From assembly GCF_027595165.1 (NCBI RefSeq), contig NZ_CP097291.1, positions 2,046,001 through 2,110,000 of the forward strand: DNA of 64,000 nucleotides. Direction: 5' to 3'. This DNA comes from Providencia sp. PROV188. Its GTDB lineage: Bacteria; Pseudomonadota; Gammaproteobacteria; Enterobacterales; Enterobacteriaceae. The position numbers and the translations under genes were made by a program. Below are positions 1 to 9,371 of this stretch, one piece after another (positions within the stretch are counted from its first letter, which is position 1; every line of letters starts with the position of its first letter). The notes under the pieces were generated by a model that saw nothing but the letters and a program-made list of their open reading frames with translations, made no database searches and was not told the DNA's origin.

Positions 1-127
1 ATAATTCAGCCATATTTGTCGCAAGAGTGAATCGCCCCACTTGGCAGATTCACAATTTTATGGTTTCCTTACCACCATCCTGAGTCAATATCATTGACCT
101 AAATTTAGTCAAAATAAGGAAGATACT

Positions 128-685
128 TTGCCTAAGACTGAACCGCAATTTCTTGTTATTACTGCGCTGGGAACAGATCGTCCGGGCATTGTGAATACAA
201 TTACACGCCTTGTCAGTGAATGTGATTGTAATATTGAGGATAGTCGACTCGCTATGTTTGGCGAGGAATTTACTTTTATAATGATGTTATCCGGCAGTTG
301 GAATGCTATCACGCTTCTAGAAGCGATTTTACCGACTAAAGGGGCTGAGTTAGATTTGCTGATTGTTATGAAACGCACGCATAGTGTACAAAAAACCTAC
401 TATCCGTCTACTGTAACTGTGAATGTGATGGTGGACGATGCGCCGCGTATTATTGAACAGTTTACCAATTTGTTTACCACTCAACAGTGCAACATCGCAG
501 AATTAATTTCTAAAACACAGCCTGCAAATGATACTCAACCGGCTCAATTGGAAATTCAAATTACAGCCCATGACCCACTGGATGATAATGGCATAATTAT
601 AAAGAATAAATTTCAACAACTATGTACAATGCTAAATGCCAAAGGCAACATCAGTATTGTTAACAACCCCAAAATGCAGAGTTAA
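128..685 (+). CDS. gcvR: Glycine cleavage system transcriptional repressor GcvR
   Basis: 185-residue protein that closely follows E. coli GcvR (about 190 aa), including the segment FTFIMMLSGSWNAITLLE. It should fold as two ACT-type domains, roughly residues 6-85 and 95-175. In E. coli, GcvR binds glycine and sequesters the activator GcvA, keeping gcvTHP off when glycine is low. The start is TTG, preceded by an AAGGAAG ribosome site; no ATG in frame lies nearer that site. It is followed 14 bp later by bcp on the same strand, the same order as in E. coli, so co-transcription is likely. The protein has no DNA-binding motif, in keeping with its action through GcvA. The first 127 bases of the window are its upstream region. 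Confidence 0.95.
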   Translation: MPKTEPQFLVITALGTDRPGIVNTITRLVSECDCNIEDSRLAMFGEEFTFIMMLSGSWNAITLLEAILPTKGAELDLLIVMKRTHSVQKTYYPSTVTVNVMVDDAPRIIEQFTNLFTTQQCNIAELISKTQPANDTQPAQLEIQITAHDPLDDNGIIIKNKFQQLCTMLNAKGNISIVNNPKMQS

Positions 686-699
686 CGGAGATATATGTA

Positions 700-1170
700 A
701 TGAACCCATTGAAAGCCGGTGATAAGGCACCTCAATTTAGCCTTCCTGACCAAGATGGTGAAATCATCAATCTTTCTGATTTCCAGGGTCAACGCGTATT
801 AGTTTACTTTTATCCTAAAGCGATGACACCAGGCTGTACAGTTCAAGCATGTGGACTGCGTGATGAGATGGATACACTAAAAGCAAAAGGTGTCGAAGTT
901 TTAGGTATTAGTACAGACAAACCAGAAAAATTGGCTCGTTTCGCTGAAAAAGAGTTATTAAACTTCACACTGTTATCCGATGAAGATCATCAAATTTGTG
1001 AACAATTTGGTGTGTGGGGTGAAAAACAATTTATGGGTAAAACTTATGACGGTATCCACCGCATTAGTTTCCTTGTCGATGCAAATGGTACCATCGAGCA
1101 CGTATTTGACGATTTTAAAACCAGTAATCACCATGAAATCGTATTAGCGTACATCAACGCTAACGCCTAA
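700..1170 (+). CDS. bcp: Thioredoxin-dependent thiol peroxidase Bcp
   Basis: 156-residue peroxiredoxin of the PrxQ/BCP type. The motif MTPGCTVQACGLRD places the peroxidatic cysteine at C46 and the resolving cysteine at C51, the atypical 2-Cys arrangement known for E. coli Bcp (C45/C50). It reduces hydrogen peroxide and organic hydroperoxides in the cytoplasm using thioredoxin. The length matches the family. A GGAG ribosome site lies about 8 bp before the ATG. It follows gcvR closely and ends before a strong terminator shared with the convergent gene perM. Confidence 0.96.
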   Translation: MNPLKAGDKAPQFSLPDQDGEIINLSDFQGQRVLVYFYPKAMTPGCTVQACGLRDEMDTLKAKGVEVLGISTDKPEKLARFAEKELLNFTLLSDEDHQICEQFGVWGEKQFMGKTYDGIHRISFLVDANGTIEHVFDDFKTSNHHEIVLAYINANA

Positions 1171-1202
1171 TACTGATACATAGTGATTAAAACCTAATCA
1201 CT

Positions 1203-1234
1203 AAAAAGGGTTGCTTATTTTGCAACCCTTTTTT
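1203..1234. terminator. Bidirectional terminator between bcp and perM
   Basis: Inverted repeat AAAAAGGGTTGC / GCAACCCTTTTT with a 7-nt loop, A-rich on one side and T-rich on the other. It can therefore terminate both bcp (+) and the convergent perM (-). Confidence 0.9.
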
Positions 1235-1247
1235 CTTATTGGCTCTT

Positions 1248-2330
1248 TTAGCCTTCTGTTTTTTCTATTGTTTCACTATCACTCAAATCTTGTGGCCACG
1301 CGTTAATTACCGCTTTGATTAAGGTTGCGAGCGGGATCGCAAAAAATACGCCCCAGAATCCCCATAAACCACCAAAAATCACCACCGACAAGATAATCAC
1401 GAGTGGGTGTAAGTTCACGGCTTCTGAGTACAACAGCGGCACAACGATGTTACTGTCTAGCCCTTGGATCACCAGATAAACAATAAACAGTGACCAGAAC
1501 TCAGTACCTATACCCCATTGGAATAGTGCGACTAAAACCACCGGAATGGTGGCTGCCACTGCACCGATGTACGGGATCAAAACAGAAACGCCAACCAATA
1601 CCGATAACAGCACTGAGTAACGCAAATCAAAATAGGCAAAACCAATATAGGTACAGACGCCAACAATCACCATTTCCGTGACTTTACCACGTAAATAGTT
1701 GGTAATTTGTTGATTCATTTCCAACCAGACTTTACTCACTAACTGGCGATTTTTTGGAAGAAGTTTAACAAAGCTTTTGGTGATCCTTTCTTTATCTTTT
1801 AATAAGAAAAACATCATCAATGGCACTAAAACCAGATAGACGGCTAACGTAAAAATACCAATTAATGAAGCGACTGACGCTTTCACCACAGACTCAGCAA
1901 CAACTGACAACCTACTGCGCACATTATCTGCCATCATATCAATGATGCCAGCATCAACGAGTGCAGGATATTGCTCCGGTAATCGGCGAGCAAACTCGCT
2001 AAAGCGATTAACCATGTTAGGTAAATCCGCCACGAGGTTGATCCCTTGTTGCCACGCTGTAGGAGCAATAATTAAGATCACCATGGCACTTATTCCAGCA
2101 AACAAGGTCAAAATGATGCTAACCGCTAAAACGCGGGATAAACCAAGTCGTTGGAGTAAATGTGTTGGCCATTCAAGTAAATATGCTAAGACAATTGCGA
2201 CTAATAATGGAGCCAGTATACTGCTGAAAAAAAAGATGACCAGAAAGCCAATAACCAGCAAACTAAACAAGGCAACTGCTTGCGGGTCAGCAAAACGCCG
2301 ACGGTACCATTGTAAAAACATTTCTAACAT
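1248..2330 (-). CDS. perM: AI-2E family transporter PerM (YfgO)
   Basis: 360-residue polytopic inner-membrane protein of the AI-2E transporter/PerM family, with two N-terminal helices, a long soluble stretch (about 85-145) and five or six C-terminal helices. Conserved family segments include VPLMMFFLLKDKERI and SVLIPYIGAVAATIPV. The substrate of PerM itself is not established. The ATG start has AGGAG about 8 bp upstream. It is divergent from bepA, as in E. coli, and converges on bcp. Confidence 0.9.
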   Translation of the reverse strand: MLEMFLQWYRRRFADPQAVALFSLLVIGFLVIFFFSSILAPLLVAIVLAYLLEWPTHLLQRLGLSRVLAVSIILTLFAGISAMVILIIAPTAWQQGINLVADLPNMVNRFSEFARRLPEQYPALVDAGIIDMMADNVRSRLSVVAESVVKASVASLIGIFTLAVYLVLVPLMMFFLLKDKERITKSFVKLLPKNRQLVSKVWLEMNQQITNYLRGKVTEMVIVGVCTYIGFAYFDLRYSVLLSVLVGVSVLIPYIGAVAATIPVVLVALFQWGIGTEFWSLFIVYLVIQGLDSNIVVPLLYSEAVNLHPLVIILSVVIFGGLWGFWGVFFAIPLATLIKAVINAWPQDLSDSETIEKTEG

Positions 2331-2458
2331 TCATTGGCTCCTGGGAATGTAAAACAAAGACAGTTCCTAAATTAAAGAAAATTATACCGAATAACAGATT
2401 TTACGATAGCTTTTGCTATCATATCTCCCAATTAATTCGTATTTTCTGTAGGTAATAA

Positions 2459-3940
2459 GTGAAGATATGCACTATGACTAAAAAATTGAAATATCCACTG
2501 CTCGCTATCCTGATGTCCGCACTTATCCATGGTGCTGTATTACCTGCCTATAGTGCTGTTGAAGATACCCTACCCGATATCGGTACAACCGCGGGAGGTA
2601 CTCTCAGCATTAACCAAGAAATCATTATGGGTGATGCCATCACTCGTCAAATTCGAGGAAGTACTCCTCTTATTTATGACCCCTTACTAACTCAGTATGT
2701 GAATAAGCTGGGGCAACGTTTAGTGACGAATGCCGATTCTGTCAAAACGCCATTTAAGTTTTACCTAGTCAATAACCCGAATATTAACGCTTACGCCTAT
2801 TTTGGCGGTAACGTGGTTCTTCACTCTGCGCTATTTCGTTATAGCCAAAATGAGAGCCAGCTTGCTTCCGTTATGGCGCACGAAATCTCTCACGTCACCC
2901 AGCGCCATCTGGCGCGAATGATGGAAGACCAGAAAGCCACAACACCGTTAGCTATCGCGGGGACTATCGGTTCTCTATTACTGGTGATGGCGAACCCGCA
3001 AGCCGGTTTTGCCGCATTAACGGGGACATTCGCGGGAATGCAGCAAGGGATGATCAGCTTTACACAAGCCAATGAACAAGAAGCTGACCGTATTGGTCTG
3101 CAAACATTGCGTCGTTCTGGGTTTGACCCTCATGCCATGGCTGATTTTATGCAAATCATGTCTGACCAAACCCGCTATATGTCTAAACCGCCAGAAATTT
3201 TGCTGACTCACCCCTTACCAGACAGCCGTTTAGCCGATGCCCGTAACCGTTCAAACCAATATCCGAAAGTCCATGCCCCATCTTCATTAGACTTTATGTT
3301 GGCACGCGTTCGTATTTTGTCTATGTACAGCCCTGCGGATCAACGCAATGCGCTGGACCAAATCATCGAAAACTACAGTAAAGGTAATGCTCAAGAGCAA
3401 ATGGCCGCGAAGTACGGTAAAGCATTATTGTTATCTCAAGATAAAAAATACAGCGAAGCGGGCGTGATTATTTCTGAATTGTTAGCCAAACAGCCGGATA
3501 ACCCATGGTTTATCGATTCCATGACCGATATCGATATTGAGCAAAAACAAGTCGGTAAAGCGGTCGCACGTTTGCAAGATGCATTAAAAAAATCACCAAA
3601 AAATACGGTATTTATTGTCAACCTTGCGAATGCGTATGTCAGCAATGGACAGTATAAAGATGCCACTAATTTATTGAATAAATATACATTTGATTACCCA
3701 GACGACCCAATTGGCTGGGATCTGCTTGCCGAAGCCTCCGCAAAACTGGGGGATCGTAATGCAGAACTGGCGGCGTATGCCGAAGGTATGGCACTGCGCG
3801 GCAACTATGATACTGCCATCAATTATTTAAGCGAAGCGAGCCGTAAAAGCCGTTTAGGCAGTTATGAACAACAACGTTTTGATGCGCGAATCGATGAACT
3901 TACTCGATTAAAAGAGCGCGATAGCAACGCAAAACCGTAA
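2459..3940 (+). CDS. bepA: Beta-barrel assembly-enhancing protease BepA (YfgC)
   Basis: M48 metalloprotease plus TPR protein, 493 aa from GTG or 488 aa from ATG at 2474. A signal peptide ends near LPAYSA. The zinc site is HEISH (H141, H145) with E208 in NEQEADR, and H251 in LLTHPLPDSR matches the regulatory histidine described for E. coli BepA. TPR-like repeats fill residues about 300-480. In E. coli it works in the periplasm with the BAM complex, degrading stalled LptD and helping assembly. The GTG has an AGG at 6 bp, while the ATG lies 21 bp from it and gives a more typical signal peptide, so the start is uncertain. It is followed 12 bp later by yfgD. Confidence 0.95.
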   Translation: MKICTMTKKLKYPLLAILMSALIHGAVLPAYSAVEDTLPDIGTTAGGTLSINQEIIMGDAITRQIRGSTPLIYDPLLTQYVNKLGQRLVTNADSVKTPFKFYLVNNPNINAYAYFGGNVVLHSALFRYSQNESQLASVMAHEISHVTQRHLARMMEDQKATTPLAIAGTIGSLLLVMANPQAGFAALTGTFAGMQQGMISFTQANEQEADRIGLQTLRRSGFDPHAMADFMQIMSDQTRYMSKPPEILLTHPLPDSRLADARNRSNQYPKVHAPSSLDFMLARVRILSMYSPADQRNALDQIIENYSKGNAQEQMAAKYGKALLLSQDKKYSEAGVIISELLAKQPDNPWFIDSMTDIDIEQKQVGKAVARLQDALKKSPKNTVFIVNLANAYVSNGQYKDATNLLNKYTFDYPDDPIGWDLLAEASAKLGDRNAELAAYAEGMALRGNYDTAINYLSEASRKSRLGSYEQQRFDARIDELTRLKERDSNAKP

Positions 3941-3952
3941 GGAATAAAGATA

Positions 3953-4309
3953 ATGACGGATTCAATTAAAATTTATCACAACCCTCGCTGCTCCAAGAGC
4001 CGTGAAACACTGGCTTTATTGCAAGAAAAAGGCATCACGCCGACGGTGGTTGAATATTTAACGACGCCACCTTCAATCGCTGAGATTGAAAAATTGCTGA
4101 AGATGCTTGGATTTACCGATGCGCGCCAATTAATGCGCACCAAAGAAGATATCTATAAAGAATTGAAATTAGCGGATAACAGCGTCACTCAAGCGCAGCT
4201 TATTCAAGCCATGCATGATAATCCAAAGTTAATTGAGCGCCCGATTGTGGTGAAAGGTAAAAAAGCCAAGTTGGGTCGACCACCAGAGCAAGTGCTGGAA
4301 ATTTTATAA
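3953..4309 (+). CDS. yfgD: ArsC-family thiol oxidoreductase YfgD
   Basis: 118-residue ArsC/Spx-fold protein. The active-site cysteine is C13 in NPRCSKSRETL, with arginines R62, R96 and R109 at the positions used by glutaredoxin-dependent arsenate reductases. The housekeeping linkage to bepA is the same as in E. coli, where YfgD's physiological substrate is unclear. The true arsenical operon of this window (9.4-11.5 kb) carries a separate ArsC, so this copy may have another role. It is probably co-transcribed with bepA and converges on hda. Confidence 0.88.
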   Translation: MTDSIKIYHNPRCSKSRETLALLQEKGITPTVVEYLTTPPSIAEIEKLLKMLGFTDARQLMRTKEDIYKELKLADNSVTQAQLIQAMHDNPKLIERPIVVKGKKAKLGRPPEQVLEIL

Positions 4310-4330
4310 GCAGGCTATTTGGCAGACAAT

Positions 4331-4361
4331 AAATTGGCAGTCGATGGGCTGCCAATTTTTT
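4331..4361 (+). terminator. Terminator after yfgD
   Basis: Stem ATTGGCAG / CTGCCAAT followed by six Ts, running into the stop codon of the convergent gene hda. It ends the bepA-yfgD transcript. Confidence 0.88.
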
Positions 4362-5061
4362 ATAATTTGAGAATGTCTTTAACGAAAGGAATAGTCATTT
4401 TACGCTGAGCGACAATCGAGGCGTGATCAAGCTTATTTAAGATATCAAATAAAGTGCCCATCTTTCTGTCTAACCGTTTTAATACAAACCGACAAACGTC
4501 TTCAGGCAATTCAAATCCACGAATACTGGCACGTAATTGCAGCGCACAAATTTTGTCTTCATCACTTAAAGGGTGCAGTTTATAAATTTGCCCCCAATCG
4601 AGACGAGAGGCTAAATCCGGCAACTTCAAGTCAATCTGGCGCGGTGGGCGATCCCCGGTGATCAGTAAACACGTTCGACCAATTTCTAAAATACGGTTAT
4701 ACAGATTGAAGATGGCCATTTCCCACTCTTCATCTCCCGCGATGCATTGAATATTATCAATACAGACCAGAGAAAGATGTTCCATACCTTCAAGCACATC
4801 AGGTACAAAGTAAGCGCGTTTATCCAGTGGCACATAACCCACAGCAACACCTTGCTCAGACAACTCAGCACATGCCGCATGCAGTAAATGACTCTTACCG
4901 CCCCCTTCTCTTGACCAGTAATAAATATAACTACCATGAGGCTGATTAATCGCCGTTTTGAGCGCAGAGAGTAATCCCTCATTTTCCCCTGCATAGAAGC
5001 TAGCAAAGGTTTCATCATCAGGAAGAGAAAGTGGTAATGAGAGTTGAGATGGTGTATTCAG
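4360..5061 (-). CDS. hda: DnaA inactivator Hda, starting at CUG
   Basis: 233-residue AAA+ protein, the same length as E. coli Hda, which with the DNA-loaded clamp stimulates DnaA-ATP hydrolysis (RIDA) to prevent over-initiation. The frame needed for the conserved N-terminus has no ATG, GTG or TTG upstream of it. It opens at CTG (plus-strand bases 5059-5061), with GAGG 5 nt upstream and an in-frame TGA 24 nt before. From there it reads [11 protein letters not shown], with the clamp-binding motif QLSLPL at residues 6-11. The Walker A region is GGGKSH (53-58), followed by [14 protein letters not shown] and the C-terminal [10 protein letters not shown]. Starting at the first internal standard codon would lose 66 residues and the clamp motif. 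It lies downstream of uraA, as in E. coli. Confidence 0.95.
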   Translation of the reverse strand: MNTPSQLSLPLSLPDDETFASFYAGENEGLLSALKTAINQPHGSYIYYWSREGGGKSHLLHAACAELSEQGVAVGYVPLDKRAYFVPDVLEGMEHLSLVCIDNIQCIAGDEEWEMAIFNLYNRILEIGRTCLLITGDRPPRQIDLKLPDLASRLDWGQIYKLHPLSDEDKICALQLRASIRGFELPEDVCRFVLKRLDRKMGTLFDILNKLDHASIVAQRKMTIPFVKDILKL

Positions 5062-5142
5062 AAGCGCCTCTGATTGTGCAGTTCAATTAACGCCATTGAG
5101 TTTATCATAAATAACAAGAAGAGATGAACAGCCTGGCGGTTA

Positions 5143-5171
5143 ATTGCCGGAGCTTTAGCCACTCCGGCAAT
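5143..5171 (-). terminator. Hairpin between uraA and hda
   Basis: Stem ATTGCCGGAG / CTCCGGCAAT with a 9-nt loop, just after the uraA stop codon on the minus strand. There is no strong T-tract, so it may be a weak terminator or a 3' end stabiliser, with some read-through into hda. Confidence 0.6.
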
Positions 5172-5191
5172 CTATTTTAGTTAATCGTGAC

Positions 5192-6487
5192 TCATTTTTT
5201 ATTTTCGTCTAAGACTTTCACTTCAGAAGTCACAAACTGTTTTTCTGGACGAACAAAGGTAATAAAGCGGAACAACAGCGCCATCAGAATACCGACGATT
5301 GTCGCCAATGCCATCCCTTTCAGTTCAGCTTGACCAATGTGGATCACTGCACCACTCACACCGATGATTAAAATTACTGAGGTTAAAATCAGGTTTTGTG
5401 GTTTGTTATAATCCACTTTCGAATCAATCAGAACACGAATACCCGAAGCTCCGATTACGCCGTACAGTAACAGTGAAACACCCCCCATAACAGGTACTGG
5501 CACTAATTGAATCGCAGCCGCTAATTTGCCCACGCAAGAGAGTAAGATAGCGATAATTGCCGCACCACCGATGACCCACGTACTGTAGACCTTAGTAATC
5601 GCCATCACGCCGATGTTTTCACCGTACGTGGTATTTGGTGTCGAGCCAAAGAAACCCGATAACACAGTAGAGAAACCGTTTGCGAACATAGAACGATGTA
5701 AGCCAGGGTTTTTCATTAAGTCGCGCTCAACGATATTCGCTGTCACCACTAAGTGTCCAACGTGTTCCGCAATGACCACTAACGCCGCAGGCAGGATGGT
5801 TAAAATCGCAAACCACTCAAAACGCGGTGTATAGAAAGTCGGAATGGCAAACCATGGCGCTTCGATAACCGGTGTAAAGTCAACAATCCCCATAAAGTAG
5901 GAAAGTGCGTAACCTGAGAGGAAGCCAATTAAGATTGGGATAATCGATAAAAATCCACGGAAAACCACGGCACACAAGATAGTGACCGACAATGTGGTGA
6001 TCGAGATAATTAAGGTGTTTGAATCAACCGCGGCGCCTTCTTTAGGTAATAAGCCCGCCATACCCGCTGCCGTTTGCGCTAGTTCCAGACCGATAACCGC
6101 GACAATCGCCCCCATCGCTGCGGGTGGGAACATCACATTGATCCAGCCGCGCCCCGCCACTTTGACAATCAACGCTACGATACAGAACAGCACCCCACAG
6201 ATAATAAACCCGCCAAGCGCTAGCTCATACCCAAGAGGCAGTAAAATTAATACCGGAGAAATAAAGGCGAAGCTCGATCCTAAATAAGCTGGGATTTTGC
6301 CCTTACAGATAAATAAATACAGCAGCGTACCGATCCCGTTGAATAATAAAATCGTTGCCGGGTTCACGCCAAACAAAATAGGAACAATAACCGTTGCCCC
6401 AAACATGGCAAACAAATGTTGAAAGCTTAATGGAATGGTTTGTAGTAATGGTGGTCTTTCTTCAACACTTATCGTGCGGCGTGTCAT
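5192..6487 (-). CDS. uraA: Uracil:proton symporter UraA
   Basis: NCS2-family permease of 431 residues from the chosen start, colinear with E. coli UraA (429 aa), with 14 membrane spans. Signatures include LGSSFAFISP, AEHVGHLVVTANIV and GFFGSTPNTTYGENIGVMAIT, which carry the substrate-binding glutamates and the central half-helices. It imports uracil with protons, and the neighbouring Upp converts it to UMP. The ATG at 6487 is preferred: AGAGG lies 9 nt upstream and translation begins MTRRTISVEERPP like the E. coli protein. ATGs further upstream lack a spaced ribosome site. A hairpin terminator separates it from upp. Confidence 0.96.
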   Translation of the reverse strand: MTRRTISVEERPPLLQTIPLSFQHLFAMFGATVIVPILFGVNPATILLFNGIGTLLYLFICKGKIPAYLGSSFAFISPVLILLPLGYELALGGFIICGVLFCIVALIVKVAGRGWINVMFPPAAMGAIVAVIGLELAQTAAGMAGLLPKEGAAVDSNTLIISITTLSVTILCAVVFRGFLSIIPILIGFLSGYALSYFMGIVDFTPVIEAPWFAIPTFYTPRFEWFAILTILPAALVVIAEHVGHLVVTANIVERDLMKNPGLHRSMFANGFSTVLSGFFGSTPNTTYGENIGVMAITKVYSTWVIGGAAIIAILLSCVGKLAAAIQLVPVPVMGGVSLLLYGVIGASGIRVLIDSKVDYNKPQNLILTSVILIIGVSGAVIHIGQAELKGMALATIVGILMALLFRFITFVRPEKQFVTSEVKVLDENKK

Positions 6488-6530
6488 GCTCGTCATCCTC
6501 TTATGCGTCGTGAATATTCTTTTTTTTATC

Positions 6531-6558
6531 AAAAAAAAGCCGACTCTTCAGTCGGCTT
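6531..6558 (-). terminator. Intrinsic terminator in the upp-uraA gap
   Basis: On the minus strand a 9-bp stem AAGCCGACT / AGTCGGCTT with a 4-nt loop is followed by eight Ts. It begins 6 nt after the upp stop codon and lies before uraA, so much of the upp transcript should stop here and uraA would depend on read-through or its own promoter. Confidence 0.88.
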
Positions 6559-6563
6559 CATTA

Positions 6564-7190
6564 TTATTTAGTACCAAATATCTTATCGCCCGCGTCTCCT
6601 AGACCCGGAACAATGTAACCTTCTTCATTTAAGTGTTGGTCAATTGAAGCCGTGTAAAGTTCAACGTCTGGGTGCGCTGCTTCTAATGCAGCAATACCTT
6701 CCGGTGCAGCAACTAAAACTAAGACTTTAATTGAATTACAGCCGGATTTTTTCAGAAGATCGATGGTTGCAATCATAGAACCACCAGTTGCTAACATTGG
6801 GTCTACAATCAGCGCCATGCGCTCATCAATGTTAGAAACTAATTTTTGGAAATAAGGGACAGGTTGTAACGTTTCTTCATCACGGTAAATACCCACTACG
6901 CTGATACGTGCACTTGGGATACTTTCCAATACGCCATTCATCATACCAATACCCGCACGCAGGATAGGGACTACAGTGATTTTTTTACCTTTAATTTGTT
7001 CAATTTCTACAGGACCACACCAACCATCAATTGTTACTTTTTCAGTTTCTAGGTCAGCGGTCGCTTCATAAGTCAGTAGGCTACCAACCTCTGAGGCCAG
7101 TTCACGAAAGCGCTTAGTGCTTATGTCATGATCTCGCATCAGGCCGAGTTTATGTTTAACGAGAGGGTGTTTTACCTCAACGATCTTCAT
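6564..7190 (-). CDS. upp: Uracil phosphoribosyltransferase
   Basis: 208 residues, the same length as E. coli Upp. The PRPP-binding loop [15 protein letters not shown] and the C-terminal uracil-binding segment [20 protein letters not shown] are present. It converts uracil and PRPP to UMP and pyrophosphate for pyrimidine salvage. It is the first gene of the upp-uraA-hda direction and is divergent from purMN. The ATG is preceded by AGGAGAAACCC. Confidence 0.97.
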   Translation of the reverse strand: MKIVEVKHPLVKHKLGLMRDHDISTKRFRELASEVGSLLTYEATADLETEKVTIDGWCGPVEIEQIKGKKITVVPILRAGIGMMNGVLESIPSARISVVGIYRDEETLQPVPYFQKLVSNIDERMALIVDPMLATGGSMIATIDLLKKSGCNSIKVLVLVAAPEGIAALEAAHPDVELYTASIDQHLNEEGYIVPGLGDAGDKIFGTK

Positions 7191-7507
7191 GGGTTTCTCC
7201 TACTTTTTTAAAACGTCACCGGACAAAAAAATCGCGGGATTATACCGCTTTTTTCCCTCAATGCCACTAGTATCATCTTGATTAAGGTCAAACAATCATC
7301 AATCAGGCGTTATTTGCTGAATTAGTATACACATAATATTTTTTATGGTGTAGGCAGCGAATAAAATCATGCGCTTTGCGTCACGACATCACGATTTATT
7401 GCATCAAATATTTCAGTCAGAAAGCTATCGCAAACGTTTGCGGAGCCTGATAGAATATCGGCAAATGAAGTTATCTTTTCCAAAATGCAATTGCCTTGGG
7501 GGCCGTA
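7191..7507. other. Divergent upp / purMN control region
   Basis: 317 bp between divergent nucleotide genes. It contains the PurR operator at 7429-7442 and an AT-rich stretch around 7310-7350. No small gene or stable hairpin was seen. Confidence 0.6.
7429..7442. promoter_or_regulatory. PurR operator upstream of purM
   Basis: Perfect palindrome CGCAAACGTTTGCG, identical to the core of the E. coli PurR box. It lies 66 bp before the purM start, as expected for purine (hypoxanthine/guanine) repression of purMN. Confidence 0.9.
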
Positions 7508-8548
7508 GTGACTGATAAAACCTCTCTCAGCTATAAAGATGCCGGTGTTGATATTGATGCAGGTAACGCATTGGTTGAACGAATCAAAGGTGTGGTGAAA
7601 GAGACTCGCCGTCCAGAAGTGATGGGAGGATTGGGAGGGTTCGGCGCACTGTGTGCCCTACCACAAAAATACCGTGAGCCTGTTTTAGTCTCAGGCACTG
7701 ACGGTGTGGGAACTAAACTACGCCTCGCGATGGACTTAAAACGTCATGAATCCATCGGTATCGATTTAGTCGCTATGTGCGTCAACGACCTGATTGTCCA
7801 AGGTGCTGAACCACTGTTTTTCTTAGACTATTATGCAACCGGTAAGCTGGATGTGGATACCGCTGCAAGTGTTATCACGGGTATCGCGGAAGGCTGTAAG
7901 CAGTCTGGCTGTGCATTAGTCGGTGGTGAAACCGCTGAAATGCCAGGCATGTACCACGGCGAAGATTATGATGTTGCTGGCTTCTGTGTGGGTGTCGTTG
8001 AGCGCTCTGAAATTATTGATGGCACAAAAGTCAGTGCGGGCGACGCGCTGATCGCGTTAGCCTCAAGCGGTCCTCACTCTAACGGTTACTCATTGGTGCG
8101 TAAAATTCTGGAAGTCAGCAAAACCAATCCAGAAACCACGCAATTAGCGGGCAAACCGCTTGCTGACCACCTGTTAGAACCAACGCGTATCTATGTTAAA
8201 AATGTCTTAGAATTGATCGCTAAAAACGACATTCATGCCATTGCACACATTACTGGCGGCGGCTTCTGGGAAAATATTCCTCGCGTTTTACCTGACAACA
8301 CCCAAGCCATCATTGATGGCAACAGCTGGGAATGGCCTGCGGTATTCGAATGGCTTCAACAAGCAGGTGATGTCACCACTCACGAAATGTATCGTACATT
8401 TAACTGCGGCGTCGGTATCATCATCGCTCTGCCTCAAACCGAAGTTGAGTCCGCATTAAAACTGCTGACGACATTAGGCGAAAATGCTTGGCAGATCGGG
8501 ACAATTGGCGAATTACCTGCGGGTGAAGAGCAGGTTGTTATCCGCTAA
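7508..8548 (+). CDS. purM: Phosphoribosylformylglycinamidine cyclo-ligase PurM
   Basis: 346 residues from GTG at 7508, where the protein reads [20 protein letters not shown] as in E. coli (345 aa); GGGGG lies about 6 nt upstream. An in-frame TTG at 7496 would add four non-conserved residues. It is an AIR synthetase of the PurM/SelD ATP-binding superfamily, with [31 protein letters not shown] and [14 protein letters not shown]. It carries out step five of purine synthesis (FGAM to AIR). Its stop codon overlaps the purN start in TAATG, so the two genes are translationally coupled. The operon is under the PurR box. Confidence 0.97.
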   Translation: MTDKTSLSYKDAGVDIDAGNALVERIKGVVKETRRPEVMGGLGGFGALCALPQKYREPVLVSGTDGVGTKLRLAMDLKRHESIGIDLVAMCVNDLIVQGAEPLFFLDYYATGKLDVDTAASVITGIAEGCKQSGCALVGGETAEMPGMYHGEDYDVAGFCVGVVERSEIIDGTKVSAGDALIALASSGPHSNGYSLVRKILEVSKTNPETTQLAGKPLADHLLEPTRIYVKNVLELIAKNDIHAIAHITGGGFWENIPRVLPDNTQAIIDGNSWEWPAVFEWLQQAGDVTTHEMYRTFNCGVGIIIALPQTEVESALKLLTTLGENAWQIGTIGELPAGEEQVVIR

Positions 8549-9186
8549 TGAAAAACATCGTTGTTTTGATTTCAGGCAGTGGCAGTAATTTGCAATCAAT
8601 AATTGATGCCTGCCAACGCAATGAAATCGATGGACAAATCGTCGCAGTGGTCAGTAATAAAAGTGATGCTTACGGTTTGGTTCGCGCACAAGAGGCTGGT
8701 ATTCCAGCCCTTTGTGTTAGCTCAAAAGCGTTCGCCGACCGCCAAGCCTACGATGCTGCACTGTTAGAAGCTATCGAGCAGTATCAACCGGATTTAGTGG
8801 TCTTGGCGGGGTTCATGCGTATTTTAACCCCTGAGTTTGTGAAACATTTCACAGGAAAAATGCTGAATATCCACCCTTCTTTACTGCCTAAATATCCGGG
8901 GTTACATACTCATCGACGCGCACTTGAGAACGGCGATAAAGAACACGGCACTTCCGTGCATTTTGTCACTGAAGAGCTCGATGGCGGTCCGATTATTTTA
9001 CAGGGACATGTGCCGGTTTTACCGCAAGATACTGAAGACGATTTGGTTGAACGCGTTAAACTCCAAGAGCACCTGATTTATCCTCAAGTTATTGCGTGGT
9101 TTGTTTCGGGTCGCCTCGTGATGCAAGACGGTAAAGCCCTGCTTGATGGCCAGCCGCTATCAGCGACAGGTTATCAAGCAAATTAA
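8548..9186 (+). CDS. purN: Phosphoribosylglycinamide formyltransferase PurN
   Basis: 212 residues, as in E. coli. The 10-formyl-THF-dependent GAR transformylase residues are N107 and H109 in MLNIHPSLLPKYPG and D145 in EELDGGPII; the glycine-rich ISGSGSNLQ loop is at the N-terminus. It carries out step three of purine synthesis. It overlaps purM by one base. Downstream the E. coli order (ppk) is interrupted by the ars region. A 9-bp inverted repeat at 9214-9244 may end the transcript. Confidence 0.97.
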   Translation: MKNIVVLISGSGSNLQSIIDACQRNEIDGQIVAVVSNKSDAYGLVRAQEAGIPALCVSSKAFADRQAYDAALLEAIEQYQPDLVVLAGFMRILTPEFVKHFTGKMLNIHPSLLPKYPGLHTHRRALENGDKEHGTSVHFVTEELDGGPIILQGHVPVLPQDTEDDLVERVKLQEHLIYPQVIAWFVSGRLVMQDGKALLDGQPLSATGYQAN

Positions 9187-9213
9187 TGCGCAGTTAGGTA
9201 AGTTTAAATGTAT

Positions 9214-9244
9214 TCGCTCAGATTTGGTTGGCAGGTCTGAGCGA
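9214..9244 (+). terminator. Inverted repeat after purN
   Basis: Stem TCGCTCAGA / TCTGAGCGA with a 13-nt loop and no T-run. It is a possible transcript end for purMN. Confidence 0.4.
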
Positions 9245-9371
9245 GTAATACAATCCCAGCCATTTGCCCTTTGTAAGAAATGTTTTGTCAGGCAACCCGA
9301 GAAGTAGTTTTGATCGGAAAGCGGGCGTCAGTGTGAAATAAACAGACACCCGATAATATTAATTCGAAAAA

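Noticed and set aside
109..378. Antisense ORF opposite gcvR
   Set aside because: It has no ribosome site and lies wholly within the well-conserved gcvR frame.
1942..2352. Long ORF on the strand opposite perM
   Set aside because: Basic, low-complexity translation that mirrors perM codons; perM is clearly the gene.
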